Assembly (NCBI GenBank): GCA_947498155.1
Contig: CANMJD010000007.1
Coordinates: 1 to 64,000 of the forward strand
Length of the DNA stretch: 64,000 nucleotides
Reading direction: 5' to 3'
Origin: an uncultured Pseudoruegeria sp.
Lineage (GTDB): Bacteria > Pseudomonadota > Alphaproteobacteria > Rhodobacterales > Rhodobacteraceae
This document shows positions 21,068 to 29,635 of the stretch, in pieces. Below the pieces are notes generated by a model that did not search any database, was not told the DNA's origin, and saw only the letters and a list, made by a program, of their open reading frames with translations. The translations under genes were made by a program, and so were the position numbers. The stretch's first letter is position 1. Every line of letters starts with the position of its first letter.

Positions 21068-21242
21068 CCCCCACTAAATTGCGATGTTCCTTATCCTAAA
21101 TGCGATCAGACCCGTTTTTAAGATCAAACGGGCAACAGCGCCCTGACTGGCCGGAGGATGCTTAGGGGATGCGCTGCCGTGGTGGGTTGAAAGTGCTCCA
21201 TCGCTTCGGTACTTCAAAACCAGCAGCACAAAGGGGCAAGTG

Positions 21243-21941
21243 ATGAGCCTTCGCAAACGGATCAGCAATTCGCCACAGTTCAACACCTTCGTTGCCCGCC
21301 TGATTGCCCGTCATATCCGGCGGGTTTGGCGCACCTCGCAGTTTGACTCTCACGGCTTTGACGATCTGCGCGCCATGACCCGCGCCGGAGAGCCGGTGAT
21401 TGCCGCCTTGCTGCATCAGCGCCTGATGCTCTCGCCCTATCTGTTCCCGCCCCGCGACGAAGCGCCGATCTGTTCAATCACCTCTTCGGCCAAAGCCGGA
21501 AAGCTGGCCGGATATGTGCAAAAGGAATTTGACTTTGAAACCGTGCCCTTGCGCCGCAATACCAGTCAGGTCGCCCTGACCCGCGCTATTGTGAAAAACA
21601 TTAAGGCAGGCACTTCTGTCGGTTTTGCGCTGGATGGCCCCTCCGGGCCTGCCCGTGTCGCTTCTACCGTACCGTTGATCTGGTCGCGCATGACCGGTCG
21701 GCCGATTTTTCTGGTGACCTATTCTGTTGAAAAGCAACGCAGGCTCAAGACTTGGGATCGGATGATGCTGCCCAAGACCCACAACAAGGGCGTGTTGCTC
21801 TGCGAGCCGTTTCCGATCACCGTGCCGAAAAAAGCCTCTGCCGAAGAGATCGAGGCCGCGCGGCTGGAGCTTGAAATCCGTTCCAATGCTCTGGCTGAAA
21901 AAGCCGACCGGATGTGTGGCCACGCCGGACCATTGCTGTAG
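21243..21941 (+). CDS. Lysophospholipid acyltransferase-family protein (DUF374 type)
   Basis: A 232-residue protein related to the DUF374 branch of the PlsC/LpxL-like acyltransferases. The usual HX4D catalytic motif appears in variant form: LLHQRLMLSPYLF near residues 57-69 carries the His, and FALDGPSGPA near 128-137 matches the DGPxGP motif of this family. Likely an inner-membrane-associated acyl transfer enzyme; donor and acceptor are unknown. ATG at 21243 is chosen over GTG at 21240 because AGGGG (21231-21235) is then seven bases away. It converges on nagA with 21 bases between stop codons. Confidence 0.75.
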   Translation: MSLRKRISNSPQFNTFVARLIARHIRRVWRTSQFDSHGFDDLRAMTRAGEPVIAALLHQRLMLSPYLFPPRDEAPICSITSSAKAGKLAGYVQKEFDFETVPLRRNTSQVALTRAIVKNIKAGTSVGFALDGPSGPARVASTVPLIWSRMTGRPIFLVTYSVEKQRRLKTWDRMMLPKTHNKGVLLCEPFPITVPKKASAEEIEAARLELEIRSNALAEKADRMCGHAGPLL

Positions 21942-21962
21942 GCAGGGTGGCGGGACGCCGGA

Positions 21963-23084
21963 TCAGCTCAGCGCCAATTCTGCCAGCGCGGATTGATAGC
22001 GCAGCTGCTTATCCAGCAGAATAATGTCTTCAACGGCCCGTCCCAGCAATTGGCCATAGGCTGGCAGGCGCATACAGGCAGCGGGTGTTGAGGTTGCCAT
22101 TCGCAGGGCGGTTTCAGCCGTCACCCCCGTAAGGCCGGCCAAGCGGCAAACCCCTTCGGCCTGCGTGACATGGGCACCGGCAAGGCTGCCTTCGGCATTT
22201 ACCAAACGCCCGTCTTTCAGGGTGATCCGGTGGCCATACAGATCAAAGTGATCCCCCCCGCCCACGGTTGCCATAGAATCCGAAACCAGAAACATGCGAT
22301 CGGCGACAGGACGCGCCCGAATGGCCAGACCGACCATCGAATCCGCCACATGTATTCCATCACAGATAATACCCGCAAACAGGTCCGAATTGATGATCGC
22401 ACCCACCGCCCCCGGCTCCCGGCTGCCCATCGGAGACATGGCGTTGTACAGATGGGTCGCGCAGCGCGCACCTGCGGCCATGGCAGTCTGCATTTGTGCC
22501 TCGGTGGCATCCGTATGCCCCAAGGACACCACTGCCCCCATTTTGACCAGGTCCGCGATCTGTTTCGGCGAAGCGGCTTCGGGGGCAAGGGTGATCATCA
22601 CCGGAACGTCATTGCGCCGCAATGCCTGTACCACCGCCAGAGTACGCGCATCCATCGGACGCACAAATTCAGCCGCATGGGTGCCGCGACGGGGCAAGGA
22701 AATATGCGGGCCTTCGATATGCAAACCCAGAATGCCAGTATCGCCCTTTGCCGCGATTACGGCGGCGGCGGCGGCATCCAGCACCTCGGGGCGGTCGGTA
22801 ATCACCGTCGGCATGATCCCAACAGTGCCAAAGCGGCGATGGGCCGCGGCGATCGTTTGCATGCCTGCCCGTGTCGGTGTGGCATTCAGCAAAACATCGC
22901 CCCCACCATTGACCTGTAAGTCGATAAAGCCCGGCGTGGCAATCCCAGCCAATTGCACAGGCGTCACACCCGCTGGCACCGCTGGCTCAATATCCGTCAC
23001 CGTGCCGTTCGCGATATGCAGACACCCGCCAGAGATCAGCTGTTTCCCATCAAAAATCTGTGCGGGTTGAATCCAATAGGCCAT
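21963..23084 (-). CDS. nagA: N-acetylglucosamine-6-phosphate deacetylase
   Basis: A 373-residue amidohydrolase that removes acetate from GlcNAc-6-P (or GalNAc-6-P) to give the hexosamine 6-phosphate. Family motifs are present: PGFIDLQVNGGGD near residue 52, the metal site HIEGPHIS near 122, GHTDA near 195, THLYNAMSP near 215, and the catalytic Asp in LVSDSMATVG. The start ATG overlaps the stop of the preceding gene (TGATG), with GGAG seven bases upstream; an in-frame GTG one codon earlier is less likely. It is the last gene of the ten-gene amino-sugar operon. Confidence 0.93.
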   Translation of the reverse strand: MAYWIQPAQIFDGKQLISGGCLHIANGTVTDIEPAVPAGVTPVQLAGIATPGFIDLQVNGGGDVLLNATPTRAGMQTIAAAHRRFGTVGIMPTVITDRPEVLDAAAAAVIAAKGDTGILGLHIEGPHISLPRRGTHAAEFVRPMDARTLAVVQALRRNDVPVMITLAPEAASPKQIADLVKMGAVVSLGHTDATEAQMQTAMAAGARCATHLYNAMSPMGSREPGAVGAIINSDLFAGIICDGIHVADSMVGLAIRARPVADRMFLVSDSMATVGGGDHFDLYGHRITLKDGRLVNAEGSLAGAHVTQAEGVCRLAGLTGVTAETALRMATSTPAACMRLPAYGQLLGRAVEDIILLDKQLRYQSALAELALS

Positions 23085-24349
23085 CACAGGGCTCCCGTTC
23101 GAATCGAAGAGAAAAAGTAAGGATCAAGCGCGATCTGGATTTGTGCTTCGATCAGGCGCTGCACCTGAGAGCCGCTTAAGCCTTCGGCGCGGTCCAGCAC
23201 GTCGGGCGCAAAGACCTGCCAGAGCAGTGGATCGGGGATCACCGCCGCCAGATCAGCCCGCAGTTCCGTGACCGCTTGCTGTGCTGCAGCTTCGGGCCAG
23301 TAATAGCGAATGCGGTCCGCCAAACCGAAATGCCGCTGCACGTACAGCGCGCCCGCATCATTATGGTAATGGCTGTGCCAATGGGTTGGATCAGCCTGCA
23401 TTACCGCCTCCATCGCATCGCGCAACGCCAAAGGCCCGCCTCCGATCATCGACCGAACCGTGTCCAGCGCATAGAGCGCCTGCCGATAGGCAAAGCTCAA
23501 GGCAGGGCCGACCTTTTGAAAGGCAAAACCCTGTGCCGCCAGCGCCGGAAAGACTTCGGGGTGTTGATAATCGGTGGAATGGGCCTCAAGACACACCGCC
23601 GGATAATCCGCCAATGCAGGCAGAAACCCTGTATCGCGGGTCATCGGAAAAGGGTGCACGCGCATCGGTCCGAATTCGACTCCCGGCTGCACAACCAGCC
23701 CGCCAATGAGCGGGGCCAGATCGGCAAATTCATCGACATGGGCCTGCAAGGTCGCACGGGCTGCTTTTGGTGTGGTGGCGGTGATATCACCACCCTCATC
23801 TTCGCGGGCACCTCCGGGCGGGGGCACTTCTGTGCCGACGACAAACAACAGATCCTCAGCCGTGTCTCCCGCCGCCTTTACACAGAGCCGCGCCAGATCT
23901 GCGGAACGAGAGGCGGTTTGCGCATCATCCAATTGTGCAGCCTCACCGGCACAGCCTTCAGAGCAATCCAGATGGATTTTGCGAAATCCGGCTTTGACAT
24001 AGTCCTGCAGCATGACCTGCGCTTTCGCCATCGCCTGATCCACCGGGGCCGAGCGCCAAGCCTGTGGGCCCAGATGATCGCCGCCAAAAATGATCCGCTC
24101 GCGGGCAACACCGGTCTGATCTGCCAGATCATGGACAAAACCGATAAATCCAGCGGGGGTGATACCGGTATAGCCGCCGTCCTGATTGACCTGATTGCTG
24201 GTGGATTCAATGACAACCTTGCGGTCCAACCGTTCGGCCAGCCGCAACGATGCCTTCAGCACATCGGGTTGGGCCGAGCAAACCGACGGGATCGCTACGG
24301 CATTACCTGCGCGGTTGGCCTGCACCAGTTTTCGCAAATGCTCAGACAT
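23084..24349 (-). CDS. GatZ/KbaZ/AgaZ-family protein (tagatose-bisphosphate aldolase, non-catalytic-type subunit)
   Basis: A 421-residue protein of the D-tagatose-1,6-bisphosphate aldolase GatZ/KbaZ/AgaZ family. Seen: VVIESTSNQVNQDGGYTG near residues 45-62, IIFGGDHLGPQAW near 85, KIHLDCSEGC near 123 and VGTEVPPPGG near 172, all typical. In E. coli the Z subunit stabilises the class II aldolase subunit (Y); some workers have assigned AgaZ a Tag-6-P kinase role instead. No Y subunit or PfkB-type kinase gene is present in this window, so the biochemical role is open. The start MSEHLRKLVQANRAG matches the family and overlaps the kinase gene by 8 bases. Confidence 0.85.
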   Translation of the reverse strand: MSEHLRKLVQANRAGNAVAIPSVCSAQPDVLKASLRLAERLDRKVVIESTSNQVNQDGGYTGITPAGFIGFVHDLADQTGVARERIIFGGDHLGPQAWRSAPVDQAMAKAQVMLQDYVKAGFRKIHLDCSEGCAGEAAQLDDAQTASRSADLARLCVKAAGDTAEDLLFVVGTEVPPPGGAREDEGGDITATTPKAARATLQAHVDEFADLAPLIGGLVVQPGVEFGPMRVHPFPMTRDTGFLPALADYPAVCLEAHSTDYQHPEVFPALAAQGFAFQKVGPALSFAYRQALYALDTVRSMIGGGPLALRDAMEAVMQADPTHWHSHYHNDAGALYVQRHFGLADRIRYYWPEAAAQQAVTELRADLAAVIPDPLLWQVFAPDVLDRAEGLSGSQVQRLIEAQIQIALDPYFFSSIRTGAL

Positions 24350-25253
24350 GGCTGTGCTCCTGATAGGCCGCAAAGGCAGCGCCGCGCGCGCCGCTGGTAT
24401 CCCCGCCTTGGGGCAACACGATCGGCGGGACGTCATAGTCGGCGACCTGCGCCTGTCTGGCGGCCTCCATCATGGTTTCGGCCACGCCGTCAATCTGGGA
24501 TAACCCGCCACCCAGCACGATAACCTCAGGATCAACCGACAATGTCAGGGTATGGATAAGATCGCCCACCATCGCGCCCCAGATTTCCCAGACTTTGCGG
24601 GCGGCGTCATCTGTATGCCGCGCGGCGACGATGTCGGGCGGGGTCCAGTCTTTGCCAGTCACCGCTTTGGCGATGTTGCCCATCCCCGTGCCGGAAACAT
24701 AGGTTTCGATACAGGCCACCCTTCCGCAGCCACAGGCAAAGAGCGGCAGATCATAGGCTGCAATCAAATGCGCCGGCGCCGAGGTATGGCCATATTCACC
24801 GCCCGTCAGGGTCGGGCCGGTCAACAGTTTGCCCCCCACCGCCAAGCCACCACCCGTTCCGGTGCCAAGGATCAGGGACATCACACTATGATGGCCACGC
24901 CCTGCGCCGAACACCGCTTCGGATAGGGCCAGAGCGCGGCAGTCGTTGACATAGGTAACGTCCCGCCCCAGTGCCGTCATGATATCCTGCGGGAAAGGTT
25001 TACCAGAGGCACACAGATTGGCCGTCAGGGTCAAGCCGCTGCGCGGATGAACCAATCCCGCCGCGCCAATGCCGATGGGCAGCGCTGCACCCGTCGAATT
25101 ATCTCCCCACTGGATCAAATCAACCACCGCAGCAACCAAAGCCGGATAGGTTTGCGGCGTGGGCACACGACGGCGGTCCGCAACCTGCCAGTCGTCGTCA
25201 AACACCTGCAGCTCGATTTTAGTACCGCCAAGATCGATGCCCGCAGCTTTCAT
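24342..25253 (-). CDS. ROK-family amino-sugar kinase (NagK/AgaK-like)
   Basis: A 303-residue ROK sugar kinase. The N-terminal phosphate loop GIDLGGTKIE (residues 5-14), the catalytic Asp in VNDCRALALSEAVFG (near 102), the second phosphate loop LGTGTGGGLAV (near 132) and the zinc-binding set with EYGH and CGCGRVACIE (near 153-185) are all visible. Context suggests ATP-dependent phosphorylation of GlcNAc or GalNAc at C6, making the substrate for NagA. It overlaps the AgaS-like gene by ATGA and the GatZ-like gene by 8 bases, so translation is probably coupled. Confidence 0.88.
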   Translation of the reverse strand: MKAAGIDLGGTKIELQVFDDDWQVADRRRVPTPQTYPALVAAVVDLIQWGDNSTGAALPIGIGAAGLVHPRSGLTLTANLCASGKPFPQDIMTALGRDVTYVNDCRALALSEAVFGAGRGHHSVMSLILGTGTGGGLAVGGKLLTGPTLTGGEYGHTSAPAHLIAAYDLPLFACGCGRVACIETYVSGTGMGNIAKAVTGKDWTPPDIVAARHTDDAARKVWEIWGAMVGDLIHTLTLSVDPEVIVLGGGLSQIDGVAETMMEAARQAQVADYDVPPIVLPQGGDTSGARGAAFAAYQEHSHV

Positions 25254-26329
25254 GAGGCCACCGGATAGAGTTTGACGCCGGATACCACACGGCTCAGGGT
25301 GCCGCGTCCGGTAAAGGGATCATCGACATTGAGCCCCAGATCAGCGGACCACCGCACCGCATCCAGCTGTGCCGTCGCCACACATAGCGGGGCCGCCCAG
25401 CCCGCGCCAAAGGGCATATCAATCGCGATATCGCCGCCGACGCCAACCGTTGTGACGCGGGTTTTCGGAAACTGCGCGCGCAGTTCTGCCGCCAAATCCT
25501 GCTCATAGGCATTGGCCGGGGCCTCTGCACCTTGAAAGATCGTTATCAAAGTGCCTTCGGTGACAAAAGATTTCGGACCGTGACGAAAGCCAAGCGTGCT
25601 ATCCCAAAGGGCGGGAATATCACCGGCAGAAAGCTCCATCACTTTGAGCGCCGCCTCGCGGGCAGCAAAGGCCAAAGGACCGGTACCGACATAGACCACC
25701 CGTTCCGGACGCGGCTGCGACGCATAGCTTTCCAGCAATCCGCTCAATTGCGCCCCAAGGGCCGTCAGCCGCGCGCCCGGATCGCAGGGCGCATCAAACA
25801 GCGCCAATGCGGTGTAAAGCATGGTTGAAAAGCTGCTGGTCATGGCAAACCCCGCATCATGGGTCGCATCGGGCAGCAGAATGACTTTTTGGGCTGCGGT
25901 TTCGGGCGTGCGAGTCGCCAGTGCGCCGTCCCTGTTGCAGGTAATATGCAGACGTGGCGCGGTCGGCGCCAGCGCATCCAAGGCATCCAGCGTGCCGATA
26001 CTCTCGGTCGAATTGCCCGAGCGTCCAAAGCTGACCACCAGCGGGCACTTGCCCGTCAGATAAGCCTGCGGGCGGCTGACAAGATCGGTGCTGGGAACGG
26101 ACCGAAAGCGCCCCTTCCCTTCGAGGCCAGCAACAATGATATCGCCAATATAGGCGCTGGTCCCGGCCCCACAAAACCAGATTTCATCAACCCCAAGGCC
26201 TTCAATCCAGTTACGTAATCCTAAGACATCCAGCGTCGCTCCCCATGCGGGCCAGATATCGGGCTGGCTGTGGATTTCACGCCATGTGGCCCAGCTGCTC
26301 AGGGAGCCCAAATCGCTTAAAGAATTCAT
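25250..26329 (-). CDS. agaS: AgaS-like SIS-domain sugar-phosphate deaminase/isomerase
   Basis: A 359-residue protein with two SIS domains in the AgaS arrangement. Seen: FCGAGTSAYIGD near residue 52, SFGRSGNSTESIG near 100, FAMTSSFSTMLY near 162, and the AgaS-type segment VMELSAGDIPALWDSTLGFR near 230-249. AgaS converts GalN-6-P to tagatose-6-P and ammonia in GalNAc pathways. Its presence with a GatZ-like protein argues that GalNAc is one of the substrates of this locus. It overlaps both neighbours by the 4-base ATGA pattern. Confidence 0.85.
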   Translation of the reverse strand: MNSLSDLGSLSSWATWREIHSQPDIWPAWGATLDVLGLRNWIEGLGVDEIWFCGAGTSAYIGDIIVAGLEGKGRFRSVPSTDLVSRPQAYLTGKCPLVVSFGRSGNSTESIGTLDALDALAPTAPRLHITCNRDGALATRTPETAAQKVILLPDATHDAGFAMTSSFSTMLYTALALFDAPCDPGARLTALGAQLSGLLESYASQPRPERVVYVGTGPLAFAAREAALKVMELSAGDIPALWDSTLGFRHGPKSFVTEGTLITIFQGAEAPANAYEQDLAAELRAQFPKTRVTTVGVGGDIAIDMPFGAGWAAPLCVATAQLDAVRWSADLGLNVDDPFTGRGTLSRVVSGVKLYPVAS

Positions 26330-27330
26330 GTTGTCTGTGTCACTTTTTTAAGTGTGGTCGGTGTATCGGGATCAAGACCCAATGCAAGCGCGGTGTTCAA
26401 AATCACCGGATACATGTGCGCCAACAGCAACGCCGACGCCGCTGCGGGGGTCAGATCTGTTGCCGCCACATCGGCGGGCGAAATCCGGTGCACATCACAC
26501 CCTACGCCGCGAAAACGGGCTTCGGCCTGATCCAGACTGTCCTGAATTTCCGCCACGCCGGTATCCAGAATAAGCACCATCAACGGGTTGGTCGCCAGTT
26601 GCAGCGGGCCGTGCAGCACCTCAGAGGCCGAATAGGCCTCGGCATGAAGCGCACAGCATTCTTTCAGCTTCAGCGCCGTTTCGATTGCCGCCCCATATCC
26701 TGCGCCGCGCCCGATAACATAGACATGACGCGACCGTAACAGTGCAGCCTGCAGGGCTTCTGCCTTTGGGGTTTGCATCGACACTTTGGCCATGGTGGCC
26801 ACCGCTGCTGCATTGCGCGCGGCATAATCGGGCGACAGGGCAGACAGCATTGCCGCCCCGGCTGCCACCGCCCCGATCACGGTTTTAGTAGCGGGCACCG
26901 CAAGCTCGGGACCTGCCCCAATCGGCACAGTCATTTCTGCCGCAGCTTCGACGGGCGAGTCCGGCTGGTTGGTGATCGCCACCACCGCCGCGCCGTTGCG
27001 CGCCGCCCCTTGGGCAGAGCGTACAAGGTCATCACTGGCCCCGCTTTGAGAGATAACCAAAGCGGCGGCCCCTTTGACACATACCCCCGACCCAATAGAG
27101 AAGATCGACGGCGGCAAGGATGTCACCGGCACCCCCAACGCCGCCATCAATTCATAGGACAGGATATTGGCCGCCGCATCCGATGATCCACGGGCAACCG
27201 TATAGATCCCCCGGACATTTTTCAGCGCAGATACATCCGGTGTCTGGGAGGCCGCGCGGCAAAAAACTTCACGGGATTCGGCGGATTCTTTGGCCATCAA
27301 CTGACCGGCTTGTTTCTGTTCCATGCTCAT
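26326..27330 (-). CDS. NagB-II-type SIS-domain glucosamine-6-phosphate deaminase
   Basis: A 334-residue protein with two SIS domains like the C-terminal half of GlmS but without a glutaminase domain. Seen: VARGSSDAAANILSYE near residue 45, VISQSGASDDLV near 93, and ALKLKECCALHAEAYSASEV then LHGP near 215-238. Proteins of this type act as glucosamine-6-phosphate deaminases (NagB-II), giving Fru-6-P and ammonia. ATG at 27330 is chosen because it forms an ATGA overlap with the upstream stop; other in-frame ATGs lie at 27345 and 27324. Having both this gene and agaS suggests separate branches for GlcN-6-P and GalN-6-P. Confidence 0.83.
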   Translation of the reverse strand: MSMEQKQAGQLMAKESAESREVFCRAASQTPDVSALKNVRGIYTVARGSSDAAANILSYELMAALGVPVTSLPPSIFSIGSGVCVKGAAALVISQSGASDDLVRSAQGAARNGAAVVAITNQPDSPVEAAAEMTVPIGAGPELAVPATKTVIGAVAAGAAMLSALSPDYAARNAAAVATMAKVSMQTPKAEALQAALLRSRHVYVIGRGAGYGAAIETALKLKECCALHAEAYSASEVLHGPLQLATNPLMVLILDTGVAEIQDSLDQAEARFRGVGCDVHRISPADVAATDLTPAAASALLLAHMYPVILNTALALGLDPDTPTTLKKVTQTT

Positions 27331-28463
27331 GCTCGCAGCTTCCATTCGTCAAATTCTGCCCAGGTGTCGTGCATCCGGACCATGCCCCCGTTGATGCGCG
27401 CTTCATCCAGCGCCATGGCGACCAATCCGGCCTCCAAAGCGTCGACAACGCCAACAGGGAGTGTTTTGGAGTCACCGCGCAAAAACGCGGCAATATCAGC
27501 GACCATCATGTGATCCGCCCCGTAGTGGGCGGACATATGGGCGGGATCGCCTTGGGTGTAATCGTGATCGGCAATGATGCTGCCATCCCGTGCCGTGGCC
27601 TTCAGATAGCCGCGCACAAAATCGCCCTCGGCCATGCCCAGCGCGCCCATCACGCAGAACCGCCGATGTTCATCGGGTACGTTCAGATTGGTATGAAACG
27701 CGAGGCTTGCGCCGCTATCATAACGCAAGATCGCGGTTTGATAATCGATGATATCACCGTCCGAATGAAAGGCATCGGGCACAGACTCCCAGACGCTTTG
27801 CTTGCGGTGCATGATCTCGTTTTCGGTGTTCGAGGTCGGCGCAAACTGCGGCACAAAGGATTTGCGTCCGCCAAAGCTCGCCACTTCAACAGGGCGCGCG
27901 CCGGTGATCATGTTGTAGATGTCCAGATCGTGGCAGCATTTTTCCAGCATGAACCCGCCGGACCACCTGATCATCCGCCGCCAGTCGCGCATGAAAAACG
28001 CCCCGTGATAGGGACCGATATGTTCATTGGCTTCGAGCGAGACAATCGGACCAAGCTGATCCATCACCGCCCGCAGATCGACCATATGCTGCGAATAGCG
28101 CAGCACCAGCCCGACCATCACCTGATCGGTGCCATGTTCGGCCAGCAAAGACGCCAGCTCCATGGTTTCGGATTTTGTCGTGACAACCGGCTTTTCGGTA
28201 AAGATACGCACCCCTGCGGCCAGTCCAAGCTTGATGTGTTCCAGATGAAAACTGTTGGGCGAGCCGACAAAGAACAAATCCGGCTTGGTTTGCGCCAGCA
28301 TATCGGCAACGTCTTCGAAACGTGGGGTATCCTCTCCGATCATCGCAAGATGGGTCGGTTGCGGGTCATAAAAACCCACGACTTCAGCCTCGGGCATCGC
28401 ATCCTTTAACAAGGACAGCACATGACCGGCGCGAAGCCCGATACCTGCGGTGACGATTTTCAT
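27327..28463 (-). CDS. Gfo/Idh/MocA-family oxidoreductase
   Basis: A 378-residue NAD(P)-dependent sugar oxidoreductase-like protein. The first domain has the beta-alpha-beta start MKIVTAGIGLRAGHVLSLL and the EKP motif (IFTEKPVVTTKS near residues 88-99). The second has a histidine-containing segment EKCCHDLDIYNMI near 175, matching the usual catalytic His/Asp region. The first loop lacks the usual GxGxxG spacing (GIGLRAG), so cofactor binding is less certain. Its place in the amino-sugar operon suggests oxidation or epimerisation of a sugar or a glycoside-type reaction; the substrate is not known. ATGA overlaps join it to both neighbours. Confidence 0.8.
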   Translation of the reverse strand: MKIVTAGIGLRAGHVLSLLKDAMPEAEVVGFYDPQPTHLAMIGEDTPRFEDVADMLAQTKPDLFFVGSPNSFHLEHIKLGLAAGVRIFTEKPVVTTKSETMELASLLAEHGTDQVMVGLVLRYSQHMVDLRAVMDQLGPIVSLEANEHIGPYHGAFFMRDWRRMIRWSGGFMLEKCCHDLDIYNMITGARPVEVASFGGRKSFVPQFAPTSNTENEIMHRKQSVWESVPDAFHSDGDIIDYQTAILRYDSGASLAFHTNLNVPDEHRRFCVMGALGMAEGDFVRGYLKATARDGSIIADHDYTQGDPAHMSAHYGADHMMVADIAAFLRGDSKTLPVGVVDALEAGLVAMALDEARINGGMVRMHDTWAEFDEWKLRA

Positions 28464-29557
28464 GCGACCAAGGCCGGTGCGGCCATGCGCCGGAATACGT
28501 TGCCATTGGCGTCAAAGACGTGACAGTCCTGCGGAGCAAGCGACAATGTCACCGTCTGCCCTTCGCGCACCTCGGTATTCCCGCCCAAAGAGGCACAGAA
28601 GCGAATGTTCTCGCCGACGGTGCCATAGGCAATCGAAATACCACCCAGCCGTTCCAGCACCCGCACTGCGACATTGACACCCTCAGTCCCGACCGAGACA
28701 TCTTCGGGGCGAATGCCGACCTCAACCGCGTCGCCAACTTTGGCGGAACCCGCATCGACGGGCAGCACCATCTGATGTCCACCATCCAAGGTGACAGCCA
28801 AGCCGCCCTCGGTGCCGATCACGGTGGCCGGAATAAAATTCATGTTCGGCTGTCCGATAAAGCTGGCGACAAATTTGGTGGCGGGGTGATGATACAGCTC
28901 CATCGGGGTGCCGAATTGCTCAACCCGTCCGCCGTTGAGCACAACAATCCGGTCGGCCATGGTCATAGCTTCGACCTGATCATGGGTCACATAGACCATG
29001 GTGGCGTCCAATTCGCGGTGTAGCTGGCTCAACTCGACCCGCATATCCCCGCGTAAGGCCGCATCCAGATTGGACAGCGGTTCATCAAACAGGAAAACCT
29101 TGGGGTTGCGCACAATTGAACGCCCGATGGCGACCCGCTGGCGCTGCCCACCGGAAAGCTGCCCCGGTTTAAGCTGCAATTTATCGGTCAATTGCAGGAT
29201 TTCAGCGGCGCGCGCGACCCGCGCTTTCAATTCGGCAGCTGGCATTTTCTGCACCCGAAGCGGGAAGGCGATATTCTCGAAAACGCTCAGATGCGGATAA
29301 AGCGCGTAGGACTGAAACACCATCGAAATGCCGCGATCCACGGGGTGTGCGGCGCTGACGTCTTTGCCCCCGATTACGATGCTGCCCGAAGTCGCCTCTT
29401 CAAGACCTGCGATAATCCGCAACAGGGTCGACTTCCCGCAGCCCGATGGCCCGACAAAAACCACGAATTCCTTATCCTGAATGGCAAGGCTGATATCATG
29501 CAGGACTTTGGCGGTTCCAAAAGATTTACTGATTGCGTTCAAGTCGAGCGTCGCCAT
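28460..29557 (-). CDS. ABC transporter ATP-binding protein (MalK/UgpC type)
   Basis: A 365-residue ATPase of a carbohydrate importer (CUT1). Walker A GPSGCGKST (about residues 36-44), signature [14 protein letters not shown] near 134, Walker B VFLFDEPLSNLD near 153, H-loop VYVTHDQVEA near 188, and a C-terminal OB-fold/TOBE region typical of MalK and UgpC. It energises the two permeases encoded upstream. It follows the binding-protein gene after a 78-base gap with a stable hairpin, and overlaps the oxidoreductase gene by ATGA. Confidence 0.93.
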   Translation of the reverse strand: MATLDLNAISKSFGTAKVLHDISLAIQDKEFVVFVGPSGCGKSTLLRIIAGLEEATSGSIVIGGKDVSAAHPVDRGISMVFQSYALYPHLSVFENIAFPLRVQKMPAAELKARVARAAEILQLTDKLQLKPGQLSGGQRQRVAIGRSIVRNPKVFLFDEPLSNLDAALRGDMRVELSQLHRELDATMVYVTHDQVEAMTMADRIVVLNGGRVEQFGTPMELYHHPATKFVASFIGQPNMNFIPATVIGTEGGLAVTLDGGHQMVLPVDAGSAKVGDAVEVGIRPEDVSVGTEGVNVAVRVLERLGGISIAYGTVGENIRFCASLGGNTEVREGQTVTLSLAPQDCHVFDANGNVFRRMAAPALVA

Positions 29558-29590
29558 GGCGCGGCATCCTTTTTAGAAAGAGAGGAAAAT

Positions 29591-29620
29591 GTGCGGGCCG
29601 CAAACTGGCGCAGCCCGCAC
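29591..29620 (-). promoter_or_regulatory. Intercistronic hairpin after the solute-binding-protein gene
   Basis: An eight-base perfect stem GTGCGGGC/GCCCGCAC with inner CGC/GCG pairs stands between the binding-protein stop and the ATPase start. It lacks a U-run on the minus strand, so it looks like an RNA-stabilising or partial-termination element. Such hairpins allow binding protein to be made in excess of the membrane components (known for mal-type operons); the role here is inferred. Confidence 0.55.
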
Positions 29621-29635
29621 AAGGAGAGTGAGGCC

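Noticed and set aside
23276..24523. 415-codon frame antisense to the GatZ-like gene
   Set aside because: Complement of a well-conserved gene; translation is Arg/His-rich without domain.
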